64,000 nt of DNA, taken from the NCBI RefSeq assembly GCF_011075055.1, contig NC_058146.1:12635820-12699819 (forward strand), written 5' to 3'. Below, one piece after another: positions 1-11,029 of the stretch. A model generated the notes under the pieces. It was not told the DNA's origin and ran no database searches. It saw nothing but the letters and a program-made list of their open reading frames with translations. This DNA is from Mangifera indica. Lineage: Eukaryota; Streptophyta; Magnoliopsida; Sapindales; Anacardiaceae. Position 1 is the stretch's first letter. Each line of letters begins with the position of its first letter. A program made the translations under genes and the position numbers.

Positions 1-1000
1 GTTGGCTGTGTCCCAGACTAATCATGCTTCACACATCATACTCTTCTCTAATTACCGGGTTTTACACTTAATTAACATTAGATTTATAATTAAAAAACAT
101 ACTTTACCAATAAAATAATGAAAAACCATGAAATAATACAATAACGTGCAAGTTGTATTGCATGAAATGTGTAATACATCTTAGGTAGTAAATAAAAATG
201 AAAATATTTGTGGTCAAACCCTCTTTACAATAGAAAGTAATATTTTATATATATATATTCAATTTTGAATAATTAATTAAGTATCTAAATTATATGATAT
301 TATATAACTAAACACCCAACCTAATTGGGTATTAAAAAATAGGTATACAACTTTATTATTATCATAAAACTAAAAAATAAAGTTATGTATAATTAATTTT
401 GAGTATTTAATTAGATATTTAGATAATATATTATCATTTGATTGAACGTTATTTTATTTTTAATTCAAAATCATATAATCATATAAATGACAATTTAAAT
501 ATTTATTTAAATACTCAAATTTGAATGTACATAATTTTATTATAAAACTATTTATAATAATAATAATTAATATTAATTTATGTATATAAAATAATTTTAA
601 ATTAAAAATAATATAAAATTCAGTTACATGATCTTCTAAAATCATTAATACATAAATTATTACATCCAAAAATACACAAACAGGCTTGGCACTGCATGAA
701 TTTGAGCATTATTAACTTTCTTACTTGCTTTTTAGAAAAAATAAATGGAAATCTAAGCGCCACTCAAATGGGCAATAATCATCAAATTGTACCGAAAATA
801 GGTACTATATTGATCTCTTACTCTATTTTCAATTTCATTTACTCCATAATAATAATATTTACGCAATTAGTTATATAATATCTGCAAATTAAGCAAAGAG
901 GTTAAAAAAATATACACATATATCACCCGCCAGTAACAAAATTTGGCAAGGTGGGCTCAAGAACGTGGCACAGGACGCCGTGGATTCTTCTTTGTCCGGC
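1..1000. other. AT-rich intergenic DNA, 3' side of PID
   Basis: Very AT-rich sequence with many short A/T runs and no reading frame resembling a known protein. It lies downstream of the minus-strand PID gene, so the part nearest 1000 should contain the PID 3' UTR. I did not identify a convincing poly(A) signal or any repeat boundary. Confidence 0.6.
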
Positions 1001-2850
1001 TCAAAAGTAATCAATGGCTGCTGCTTGTATTTTAATCTTTTTCTCAGGAGACGGTATCGTTTTTGCCCTTCTAAGACCCGGAATCTCAGGAGGCGTCAGT
1101 GACCGTACAAGAGCAAAGTTGAGACCTTTGAAAAACGGGTGCGTTTTGACGTCGGCAGCTCCACGTTTCGATCCAAGTCGATTACTGGGGTCCTTGATCA
1201 ACAAACCGGAAATCAAGTCCCGCGCGTGGAGCTCAAATGTCGAAGAAGGCACTTGGGTGGGGAACGTCAATGGTTTCTTCACTATGTTGCGCAGTGTATT
1301 TTCATTTGATGGAGCAGCAAATGGTGTACGGCCATAAATCATCTCGTATATAAAAATGCCAAAGGCCCACCAATCAACAGCATTACCATGGGACCCACCT
1401 GACGCAACCTCAGGAGGGACGTACTCGTGGGTTCCCACAAAAGAGCATGACCGGGCGGTGACCGGTTCGGCAACGAAGAGCCGGTTAGGGGTTAACGTTT
1501 GGATCTTTCTAGACCGGAATAGCCGGTTAAAAAAACAAGAGAAGCGCGTAGAGATACTACGAATTTGTTGACGTGTGTAGGTTTGAGATTGTGGAGACGC
1601 GGGGTCAGGAGAATAGGATGGAGATTCAACGGCTGGGATAGCGTCTGAGCACAAAGACAGGTCAAAATCCGAAAGCATGATGTGACCGTCCGACCTAACT
1701 AAAACATTTTCGGGTTTCAAGTCTCTGTAGATTATTCCCAGCATGTGAAGGTACTCAAGAGCCACCAAAACTTCCGCAGCATAAAATCTGAAAATAAAAA
1801 AAATGTAATTAATTAATTTTAATTATCTTATCAACCAAAAAGTTAAGAGATTGAAAACTACAACGAAATCCCATCTCAGAGAAAATCTTCTGAATTCTTG
1901 CACAATGAGGTAAATTCCATCCAAGAAGCAAACTAAAACAGTATTGAGCTAATAATGGAAAATTATCAAATAAAGGAAATTTGCGGCTAAGTCAGTTGAT
2001 TATGAAAGAAAAATCTGAAACCGGGAAATATAAAAGTGATGTTTAACGACCCAATTACTGATCGAAACGATGTATAAGATCAAGTTTATTATTCTCATAT
2101 ATATATATATATTCTCATTGAAGAAGACGTTGCTGTGGCAAAGGAGACAAGATAAGAGCAATACGGTGCATTGTTACACAAGAAAACAAAACACCCAGAA
2201 TCAAAATATTTACAAAGATTTCCATAAATGATTTTAATAATACAAAACTTGAAAAAGTTGCAGTTTTATTTATTTCCGATAGGAAGAAGATGAAGGTACC
2301 TTGCAGAAGTCAAAGAGAATCTATTGTGAGGCTGTTTATGTCTAAGAGAATGCAAGTCACCACCGGAACAAAACTCCATGACAATACAGGAGAAATGGGA
2401 GGCTTCAAATTCAGCGTAAAGACTTGGCAAGAATGGATGGTCTAACATTTTCAAGATCTTCTTCTCCATTTCAGCTCTATGAACTTTTTTCTTCATAGCC
2501 AATGTCTCTTTGTTCACCACCTTCATTGCATACAAACACTGCTCATCATTTCCAACCATAATCTTAGAGTGGTTGAGACGGCAGAGATAGACTGTTCCTA
2601 TATCTCCTGCCCCGATGCGGCGGAGCAGAGCGAAATCTCGGAAAGTGAGGCCGGCTTTTCGGGCAGAAGTCGCTGAACGGATTGCTGAGTAAGCGAAGTC
2701 TGAAGAACGGTGAGGCTTGAGAGTTAGGTTATCTGGGGATGATTTAGAAGTTTGGAGTTCGAAAGAGAGACGACTAAAACTACTGCAACTTTCATTGCTT
2801 ATCGAGCTTGAATTTGTTGTTGTATCAATATCTGATAAGTCTATCACCAT
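1001..2850 (-). CDS. PID: PINOID-type AGC-VIII serine/threonine protein kinase (two exons)
   Basis: Exon 1 is 2850-2300 and exon 2 is 1787-1001; joined they encode 445 residues, close to the usual PINOID length. The intron (2299-1788) has GT and TTTTCAG ends and splits an Arg codon after TSA, exactly before FYAAEVLVALEYLH. Seen in the protein: a Ser-rich N-terminus with SSFSRLSF and LKPHRSSDFAY, the glycine loop GAGDIG (about residues 80-85), catalytic Lys110 in YAMK, RDLKPEN with Asp206, DFD instead of DFG at 224-226 (a hallmark of plant AGC-VIII kinases), a basic insertion domain (about 230-290), activation-loop Ser299 in SFVGTHEY, and a C-terminal DYF. These match PINOID rather than WAG or D6PK. 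The known family role is phosphorylation of PIN auxin efflux carriers at the plasma membrane. One oddity is that the APE motif reads PPE (308-310). The frame is intact, so the gene is probably functional. Confidence 0.96.
1788..2299 (-). other. PID intron 1
   Basis: A 512-bp intron with donor GTACCT after GCAAG and acceptor TTTTTATTTTCAG. It contains a TA dinucleotide run near 2095-2112. Position and phase restore a continuous kinase domain across the join. Confidence 0.93.
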
Positions 2851-3250
2851 TTTACTTTCTCTTCAAAAGAGAGAGAGAAAGTCAGAATATGAACAAAAAC
2901 AACAAGGGCACAATCGGATTGAGAAATGGAATTCAAGTTGAACTTTTTTCTACAACGTATAGAAAAGGAATTGATACCTGAAAAAGTAGTTTGAACTAAA
3001 GAATGATGAGAAAAATGAAAACAAAAGCCAAGGTAGTTGGAGTTGAAGGTGGGCATTAAAAGAGATGATGGAGAAAAAGGATGGTTTGAATGGACATTTT
3101 GAAAGAAGCAAGCTTTAAGAAAGTGTGGACCTGAAAATTAGGGTTTCTGAGAAAAAAACTAGTCCGTACCGTAAGTCAGTCATGGAGAGAGGGAGAGAGA
3201 GAAAAAGAGGATACACAGGAAATGAGATTGGAGTTGACCGTATTTATGCT
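2851..3250 (-). promoter_or_regulatory. PID 5' leader and core promoter with upstream ORFs
   Basis: Upstream of the PID ATG, the minus strand has CATAAATA (3248-3241), a TATA-like box. About 30-60 bp further on is a CT-rich tract (3210-3184), common in plant leaders. Two upstream ATGs follow: a 22-codon ORF (3183-3115) and a 70-codon ORF (3056-2844) in another frame that ends 7 nt past the first base of the PID ATG. The overlap suggests translational damping of PID if this leader is unspliced. A TTTTTCAG/GTATCAA string near 2971-2986 could act as a splice site and change this. The TSS is inferred, not shown. Confidence 0.55.
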
Positions 3251-3261
3251 TGCTTTCTACA

Positions 3262-4038
3262 AAGGTGATAAGATCAAGGAGTAAATTGTCTTTACACTTC
3301 AAGTCAAATTCTACAAAAGAAATGGGAATTTTTTCCGGATTTTATATTTAATGGTTTTTATTATTTCGCCATGGCCAAAGGATTTATTCTCACATTGTCA
3401 TTTTTACAAGTTTCTTCTTTTTAACTATAGAAATTTCAAAAACCCATTCATAAATTATTAAGTTTAACACTTTTAGTTAAAAAAAAGGTTAATGTGGTAA
3501 ACCCGTTTCTTAATTTTATAAACGACTTTGAAAGATGAAAATGGGTTGCAAATAAAAAGAAAATTTGCAATTAATGTTGCAGGTGAGGCATGCACATGCA
3601 AAGCACGAATTTGTGATGTGTGGCATTGCTTTTTAAACGCACTGCTATTTTTTGGCCTTTTTCAGTGATTTAGGGTTTGTATACCTTGGTGGTTGATGTA
3701 GTGGCACAGAGGGAAGACACATGTTGAAAACATGAAAACCCATACGCACAAAAATTGGACTTGACAGCTAAAAATGCCTTGCTCAAACAATGTGCTTAGT
3801 ATGTATTAAATACAATATGATTATTTTGAAATCAACTGTGGGAATTTTTTGGCACAAATTAACGACAATGGATTAGTCTAGGGAAAGTGAGCCAATGAAG
3901 AAGTCACACTAGAGAGGGCTTTGTTTGGCTTGTGTATGAGTTTTTGTATGCATGATCAATTTGCTTAATGGAGTTAATATGTATATTTGCCTAGTGATGC
4001 ATGATCAGTTTGTATGTGTGAGTGCATTAAGTTATTGT
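3262..4038. other. Intergenic DNA upstream of PID
   Basis: AT-rich sequence with no supported gene. It would hold the distal PID promoter; I see no repeat boundary in it. Confidence 0.5.
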
Positions 4039-4780
4039 TAAATGGATGTTGTTATTGTTATGTCATTGTGTAAGTTGCCTCATCGTTATATATGTTGAGA
4101 AACCCGAGAGTGCAGTGCTACTAGCATAAAAAAGAAGGTTTCTTTAAACCTTAATTCTCTCAGGTGTAACAAGACCTTTGTTATAATAATTCAACAGTAA
4201 TGCAATATTCTTTTAATGACAACAATGCAATAATTTTTAGTGCTGCAATTATTTGTGAGTTGCTTATATATTTAATTGGATATTTAGTGTTCAGGGTTAT
4301 GCTTTCATGTTTGAAACTTGCTGAAATGTTTACTTAACATTGGTTAGTGTACATACTCGTATGTGTACATGCTACACATGACCAATCTTGCCTGATATTG
4401 CACATGCTTAATGTTTGCACATGGAGTTTACATATTTGACATGCTTAATATTGTGTACTATTATGTTTCCTAATTGTCATGTTTACATACTGTCATGTTT
4501 CTATTAAATGGTTGTTGTTGTTGTGTCATTGTGTAAATTACCTCATCGTTATATAAGCTAGGAAACTCGAGAGTGCAATGCTATTGGTGTGAAAGAGAAA
4601 ATTTCTTTAAACTTTAATTCTCTTAGGTGTAACAAGACCTTATAACAATGATGCAAGTTGTAACAATAATTCAACAATAATATAATATTTTTTTAATGAC
4701 AACAATGCAATAATTTAATGATGCATTTATTTCTGAGTTGTTTATAAATTTAGTGTTTAAGGTTATGCTTTCATGCTTGA
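4039..4780. repeat. Imperfect direct duplication (about 276 bp, two copies 466 bp apart)
   Basis: 4039-4314 and 4505-4780 share an ordered series of blocks: TAAATGG plus a GTTGTT stretch, TCATTGTGTAA, CCTCATCGTTATAT, GAGAGTGCA, TTAATTCTCT, AGGTGTAACAAGACCTT, TTTTAATGACAACAATGC and GGTTATGCTTTCATG. Small indels separate the copies. Neither copy codes for protein. They sit just before the ruined transposase at 4948, so they may be non-coding parts of that element. Confidence 0.75.
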
Positions 4781-4947
4781 ATGTTCAAGTAAATGCCATT
4801 TCCCTAATGTTTAGAGTAAATACTTACAAATAATTTTACATTAATGACATTCCTAATTGCTTACATGAATGCCTTTATGTTATTGTTTTGTTTAATGCAG
4901 ATTAGTGTTACTATTTTAAATTAAATGTTATTATTTTAACTAATTTT

Positions 4948-6500
4948 GTGTGTTATAGGATGAGTTCTACAATGTTGTTCACTCTTAAATTTGAAGCTTG
5001 TGACATAACATGTGAAATAAACAATGTTGATCCGGAGAATTATAGCTTCATTGTGTTTATCAAGGATATGAAATACTATATTGCAAATGAAAATGAAGAG
5101 GTGCAACTTTATCCAGGTAAGCAGATAAAGGTAGAAGCTAAAAGGCCTAATGAGAGGGTAATTACATCATTGACAGTGATGAAACTATTCAGATTTATGT
5201 TAAATTTATTCCAATAGACAATAAAATCTTTCTAACTCTACTACCCCCAAACAATTAACCCAACACCTAACCATTAGAACCTAACACACAAACATTAGAT
5301 CCCACCACCACACCACCACACCTAAACAGTCAACCCAACACCTAATCAGTAGAACTTAACTCACAACATCAGATTCAACCTTTATAGCACCACATGCAAT
5401 AGACTTGTTTGAAAGTTCTGATGAGGATGAAGTATTTACCCAATATGATGATGACTTACACTAGAGTGATGCATTGTATGAAGATAAGATTTTTAGTGTT
5501 GCTAATGTTGAAATCAGATATGAAACTATTAAAGGTGATGAAGAGACACGAAGACTTAATTACAAATCTAACAATAAGACGGGGAAAATGATGAGGGAAG
5601 AAAAGGATGGTGCAAACAGATTAGCTAGGCATATGAAGGAAAAGAGTTTTACGAAAGGTACATATAGAAAGATTTATTTCGAGGTTAGCCATGTTTTCAA
5701 GAGTGTTGGTCATTTCAAGTGTGTACTCAAATAGTACAATATACAATATGGGTTTGCTACAAGAAAAATATACAATGAGAAGAGAAAAATAAAAGTTGTG
5801 TAAATCTGAAAGCTACCTATTCCATCTCTATGAAGCTATGATGGTGGATGGTCATTCCTACCAAATACATCAGTATGAGCATACACACACTTGCCTCCAG
5901 GTTCGTAATAACCTTGATGCGAATGCATCATGGAAAATAGATAAACTCGATGGTTCTATAATGTCACAATAGGAGAGTAGCATTAAACCTTTAACTGCTC
6001 AATTGGATTAAGAGCATTTCTTAAAGATAAATCCAAAAAAGCTATATAAGGATAAGAAAATAACCAATGGTTTGTTAGCAAAGAAGCATGCAGAGTTGTT
6101 TAACTGGTTGTTTAAATATTGTCATATTTTGTTAAGGACCAATGCAGGATCAACAACTATCCTAAAGGTAATTAGGGAAGAAATTCCTTCGACACCACAA
6201 TTTCATCGGTTTTTTCTTAGTTTTGCTGCACAGAAGAAGGTTTTTTGGAAGGATGTCATCATTTTATAAGGGTTGATAGATGCCATTTGAGAGGGCATTC
6301 GAGGGAGTCCTACTGTTTGTTGTGGCAGTTAATGTGAATAGTGGGATATTCTCATTGGCAATTTGTGTTTGTAAAGTAGAAAACAATGATACTTAGGGGT
6401 ATTTTCTAGAGATGTTGAAAGAATTCATGGGTGATGTTTTGCCTATCACTTTCATGAGTGATAGCTAAAAAGGAATGATACATGCTTATTAAAAACTTTT
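4948..6500 (+). pseudogene. Degenerate Mutator-like (MULE, mudrA-type) transposase
   Basis: Several short frames on the plus strand together follow the plant MULE transposase layout. 4948-5217 resembles the N-terminal domain. An acidic stretch follows near 5409-5460 and a basic DNA-binding-like block at 5474-5734. 6072-6269 encodes HILLRTNAGST and FHRFFLSFAAQKK, the segment that precedes the catalytic core. After a frame change, 6290-6470 reads FVVAVNVNSGIFSLAICV, then YFLEMLKEFMGDVLPITF and MSDS, the region between the first and second catalytic aspartates. Frameshifts and stops are frequent and the C-terminal half, including the SWIM finger, is missing. The family call rests on motif order; no terminal repeats were found. 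Confidence 0.7.
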
Positions 6501-7971
6501 GTAATGACTAATATGAACCTAGTAAGGCTGAATCTTAAAAAAATTAAAGGAAATACTTCCTCAGCAACCAAGTTTATGTAGAGCATAATAAATTCCAGAG
6601 CAAATTTTATGACACACGAGAACAATAAAATAACAAATAGATTAAGATTTTACAGGACACAAAAATAATAAAATCCAATGTGGCATTCAGGGGGGTATAC
6701 CTATCCCTAAAATAACACTTCTATGTGTTTCCTAACAGAAGAATAATTTAACCCAAAAGTACACGACTGTGTATCTCTTATACACAAGCATGTAGTGTCT
6801 AGTCTATAAATCATCAACTTGTTAGAATTCAAAATTTCTGGCTATTGAACCAATTTCTAGGCCTTTCAGTATACTTAAATCAACTATACATCCAATCTAA
6901 CATATTTTATCATAACTACCATCATATTTGTATACTAAAATTATGATTACAATTATACAAAACTTGAAATCTCCATTCACATGTCTTATTCCCTATACTG
7001 TTAAGTGAATTCACATAACCATCCCTTACAATTTAGGATTCCAAAATCACACACACACACACACATATCTCTTTAATCAAGGTTAAAATAGAACAAAATA
7101 AGCATAGTAACAGAACCTAACCATACCTTAATCATTGCATCATAAGTTCACTCATTTTGCAGACATATAAACATAATATCCATAAAACTGACAAATCACC
7201 ATTCACATCATACTCGACAGAAAATCAAGAATCAAAAAAATTCAAAATTTTTTTTACCTACCGTTCCTTTGGCAGAGCAATTGATCTTCATATGGCTAAA
7301 ATTCCCTTTGATGATTCCTTATGCCCTAAAGCTCTCCAAGACTAAGAAATCTCTCTTAACTCTTTGAGTAAACTAAAAATAGTTGATGAAATATGAGCCA
7401 AATTCATCCAAGTTCTTTTTCATTTTACTTATAACGCGCGATACACGACCAAATGTCTTTCCATACATGGGCATATATGTTGTTACCCATTAATCACAAA
7501 TTTTGAAATTTTCATGAAATGAATCCTTAGCCAATATTTAAATGTGTTGACCAGACGTGAGCATGTATGTTAATCAAACTTAGCCAAATTCACACGGATC
7601 ACATAGAAAAAGACTATTTTGCCCTTACCATTTCATACATAAGCATGTGGCCTTCTTGTATGGTTATGAAACCCCAAAACACTAAAATACAAATGCTAAA
7701 GTATAATTAACCACAAACAGAGGCAAAAGAAAAAAATATCTTTGTACGTACTTGCAGGTATTACAGAAGTATGGTTTATACTTCCTTTGTTAATTCATAA
7801 GTTGAGACACGATTGAACTCTATAGCATTAAGAACATAATATATGACTTTCTTATTCAAGCTTGTCATCTTTTCATCATCATCATTAAAATCCATTTACT
7901 TTCTTGGCTCGTTGGTTCTATGGTCCATAGGAACTAAGTCTCTATGTTCAATAATTTTTCAAAATTTAAAA
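6501..7971. other. AT-rich intergenic DNA, possibly an old LTR remnant
   Basis: No coding frame is supported. A (CA)n microsatellite lies at about 7047-7066. Strings such as ACACGACTGTGTA (near 6762) and GATACACGACC (near 7440) resemble the palindromic motifs of the Gypsy LTR that begins at 7972, so part of this stretch may be an older LTR fragment. The borders cannot be placed. Confidence 0.35.
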
Positions 7972-10829
7972 TGTAACACCCCCTCAAGAAGTATTGCCTT
8001 TTGGGGGAAGTGTCATTATATTGACTATTTAAGGCATACTTGACTTTTTAAAAACATTTAAAACTTCATAAATAAACTATTATAAGAACTTGAATAAACA
8101 TCATTTATTAATAATCAAAATGATGAAAATACCCTTGTCACAAAATTAACTGGAAGTATTCAAAAGGTGACTAATCTCGTAAACATAAACTAAAAACCCA
8201 TAATATGTATAGTCAAATACAATAATAAAAATCTCAATGAACTAAAATTGATAAAATTGAAATGATAAGAATGCCCTTACAACTTTACACCTTTTGACCA
8301 TCACTCATCTCGCAACCATCACAATCACTTGTACTTGTACACAAGAAAATAGGAGAATGAGTGATAAGAATTGTTAGTGAGTAGGAGACTATACTAATAA
8401 CTTCTACGTAAATTCCTAAAATGCCTTTAAACTTGACCCATATTAACTTTATCATCTACAGTCAACATTAAACTCCTTTATGGATGATGACGAGTTCTAT
8501 GTACTGTTTTTGTACTTATAATGTTCCTTAGGGACTAGGTTAAATGTCATAACTCTCAGATCGAGTTATGTCCCTTTCAGTCACTAAAGAATCACTCTTT
8601 TGGATTTCTATCTGATTTAGCCATACTAAACTCAGTGGAAACATCTAAATCTAAAAACTATAATTGAAGTTGTAAACTAGATCAATTGGTCTAGATCAAA
8701 TATAAGGATTTGATACCTTGGCTATATGAGCTATCTTTTGGTTTCACTACACCAACTGTATCTTAACTCGACTCTATTATGAGCAAGTATTATAACACCC
8801 ACAGGTAAGTCTAAGGACATTTCAATCTTTTTTCTAGTATAAATTTGGTGATTTCTTTAGATTGTAATAGTACATGCCCATGTATAAAGATATACACGAT
8901 CGTGTATAGTCAATAGAAAGTTAATAAGTGGATCATATCATGATTGCGATGAAGTAGGAGGTCACCTTAGTTATGCAACTAGACACATAACCATGTATAG
9001 TCCATACACGCCCGTGTATCATTTCCAAAAATAAAAATAAAAATGCAATAACCCTAACTCTTTAGATTATCTTTCATAGCCATAAAAAGCTGAGCGAGTG
9101 AGAGAGAGTAGGGGTATTTTTATTGCTTGTGAAGCCACCAATAGTCATCGGAATCATCGTTACTGTGCAAGAGAGGCTTTATCATGGAAGTACAAGTAAG
9201 TGGAGCAAAATCCCTTATTTGCTTATGGAATTCTCGAAGTTTATTTGTTATATATATAATCTAGAGTCAATTAAGCATGGATAAGATGATATGTATGATG
9301 TATTGGTTTATGTATGCGGCTATAATGAACCATATGCATACCTAGTCTCTTGAGTTTGAATATTATGTGTTTTAAGATGATAATTCATTAATGTCTTTGA
9401 TGTGATGTATGTATCTGGTATAAAGTATGATTTCTATTGAATAAACTATTTAGGGAAGTTAGAGACACATTTTTTTAGCTTGAATGTGTGCTTGAATGGC
9501 TTTGTGTATGACTGGAACAATGTATAAACCTTAGGGTGCAATTTTTAGGTTGTAACACATAACCGTGTATGGTCTTTTACATGCTCATGTGTCATTTCCG
9601 AGTTTTGAAAACCCGAATATCCCACGTTTATCCTGAGGGGAGAAATGCATATAGGATACATACCGGTGTATGACTTTTCAAAAGTGGATGACACGTGGCT
9701 CATACATATGGATTCCAGTACACGAAAGTGTGTCCAGGTGAACTTCCCATGTGCATTTGCCTTATACACAACCGTGTACCCTTAGACAAAGTCAAAAGAC
9801 GATTATACCTCTAAGCTATATGCATAAGAGGGAAGAGTTATATAAGAACAATAATGAGTTAATAAAGAATAGAGAATTCAAGAAAAAACATAAATGAGGT
9901 GCCCAACTATGTGGATGACAACACAAACTCAAATCGAGTTGAATTCGAGTCAAAAAGTCAGCAACCTTAATGCTAATGTCATATAATTAGATAGTCACCA
10001 ACTATATGCATAAGTGACGATATTTGTGAGAGCAATAGGGTTGGATACCCATGAGATGCATCATGCACTCGATACCAAGGTACATAGCCACCACATATGT
10101 ACCTGAGATAGGGGCCATCTTCAGATGGTTAGTTAGTAATTCTAATCAACTTATGTGGTAAGGGAAAAAGTTGCTATCAAAGATTTCTTTATGTAATAAG
10201 AGTGTCCCAGTTAGATAGTCCAATAGGGTATTTGGCATATGTGTGAGACACCTTAGCAATTTTCACTAGGGCATCAGATATGTTGATGTCAGCTTGGGTC
10301 TCTGTAGTTTTTATGGATGATCTATGTTAAATCACTGAGGTGTTGTAATGTGACAATAGTTAGCTTATAAGTAAAATACAAGTTTTTTTACCAGATAATT
10401 TAATATCCAAGGATGCCAAGAGGTCTTCACTTACTAAGTTTTACTCAAGTATTTTCTTTTGCATATTTTTCAAGTAGAGGTAAATAACAGGGCAAGCGTG
10501 GATCCAACGGTCTAAAAAATAGCTGCACAAGAAGAGAGTCGTTTATGTCTATCTAGTTTTTACTAGACATATGTTTAACATTTTTATTGTTATCATTATT
10601 ACTTTCACACACATTGGTTTACTCTCGATTTATATAGTTATTTTATGATAGAGATTTTAAATACTTTTGTTTTATGAATTTGATTAATAAAGGAGTTATT
10701 TTTATTATATCACTTTTTTGCATGCTTTATAGTTATAATAATGTATTAAAGTTTGCAAATAGTCCAGTTGTGCATGTTTTTTTTTGGTATATTCCTATCA
10801 AGAGTATGTATCTAGAGAGGGGTGTTACA
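7972..10829 (+). repeat. Long terminal repeat (5' LTR) of a Ty3/Gypsy element
   Basis: The left end TGTAACACCCC and right end GGGGTGTTACA form an 11-bp perfect inverted repeat with TG...CA borders, and a tRNA-iMet-type primer site follows directly. The 2,858-bp length is large but within the range of chromovirus-type LTRs. It contains several ACACG...CGTGTA palindromic motifs (for example 8896-8912, 8981-9020, 9553-9592 and 9650-9680) and a GAGAGAGAG run near 9100 that may mark the transcript start. The 5 bp before it are TAAAA; no 3' LTR or matching target duplication was found because the element is truncated. Confidence 0.85.
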
Positions 10830-10833
10830 TTTA

Positions 10834-10846
10834 TGGTACCAGAGCA
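10834..10846 (+). other. Primer-binding site (tRNA-iMet) of the Gypsy element
   Basis: TGGTACCAGAGCA begins 4 bp after the LTR end and differs by one base from the common plant TGGTATCAGAGC primer site complementary to the 3' end of initiator tRNA-Met. Confidence 0.85.
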
Positions 10847-11029
10847 TGATTTTAGTACCCAAAAAGGTGACAAAGTTTTATGTGTTTGAAAAATGCATAT
10901 AGAGTTAAGTAAGAAGGTAACCCCTCGCATAACGTTGACCGATCCTGTATGTCTACTGCTATAAGTATTATACACATAATTTCAGATCAAAAGTAATATA
11001 TGTCTAAAGGTTATTATGATTTCAGGATG

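Noticed and set aside
1014..1571. Plus-strand frames of 107 and 71 codons
   Set aside because: They are antisense shadows of PID exon 2, which has a clear kinase sequence.
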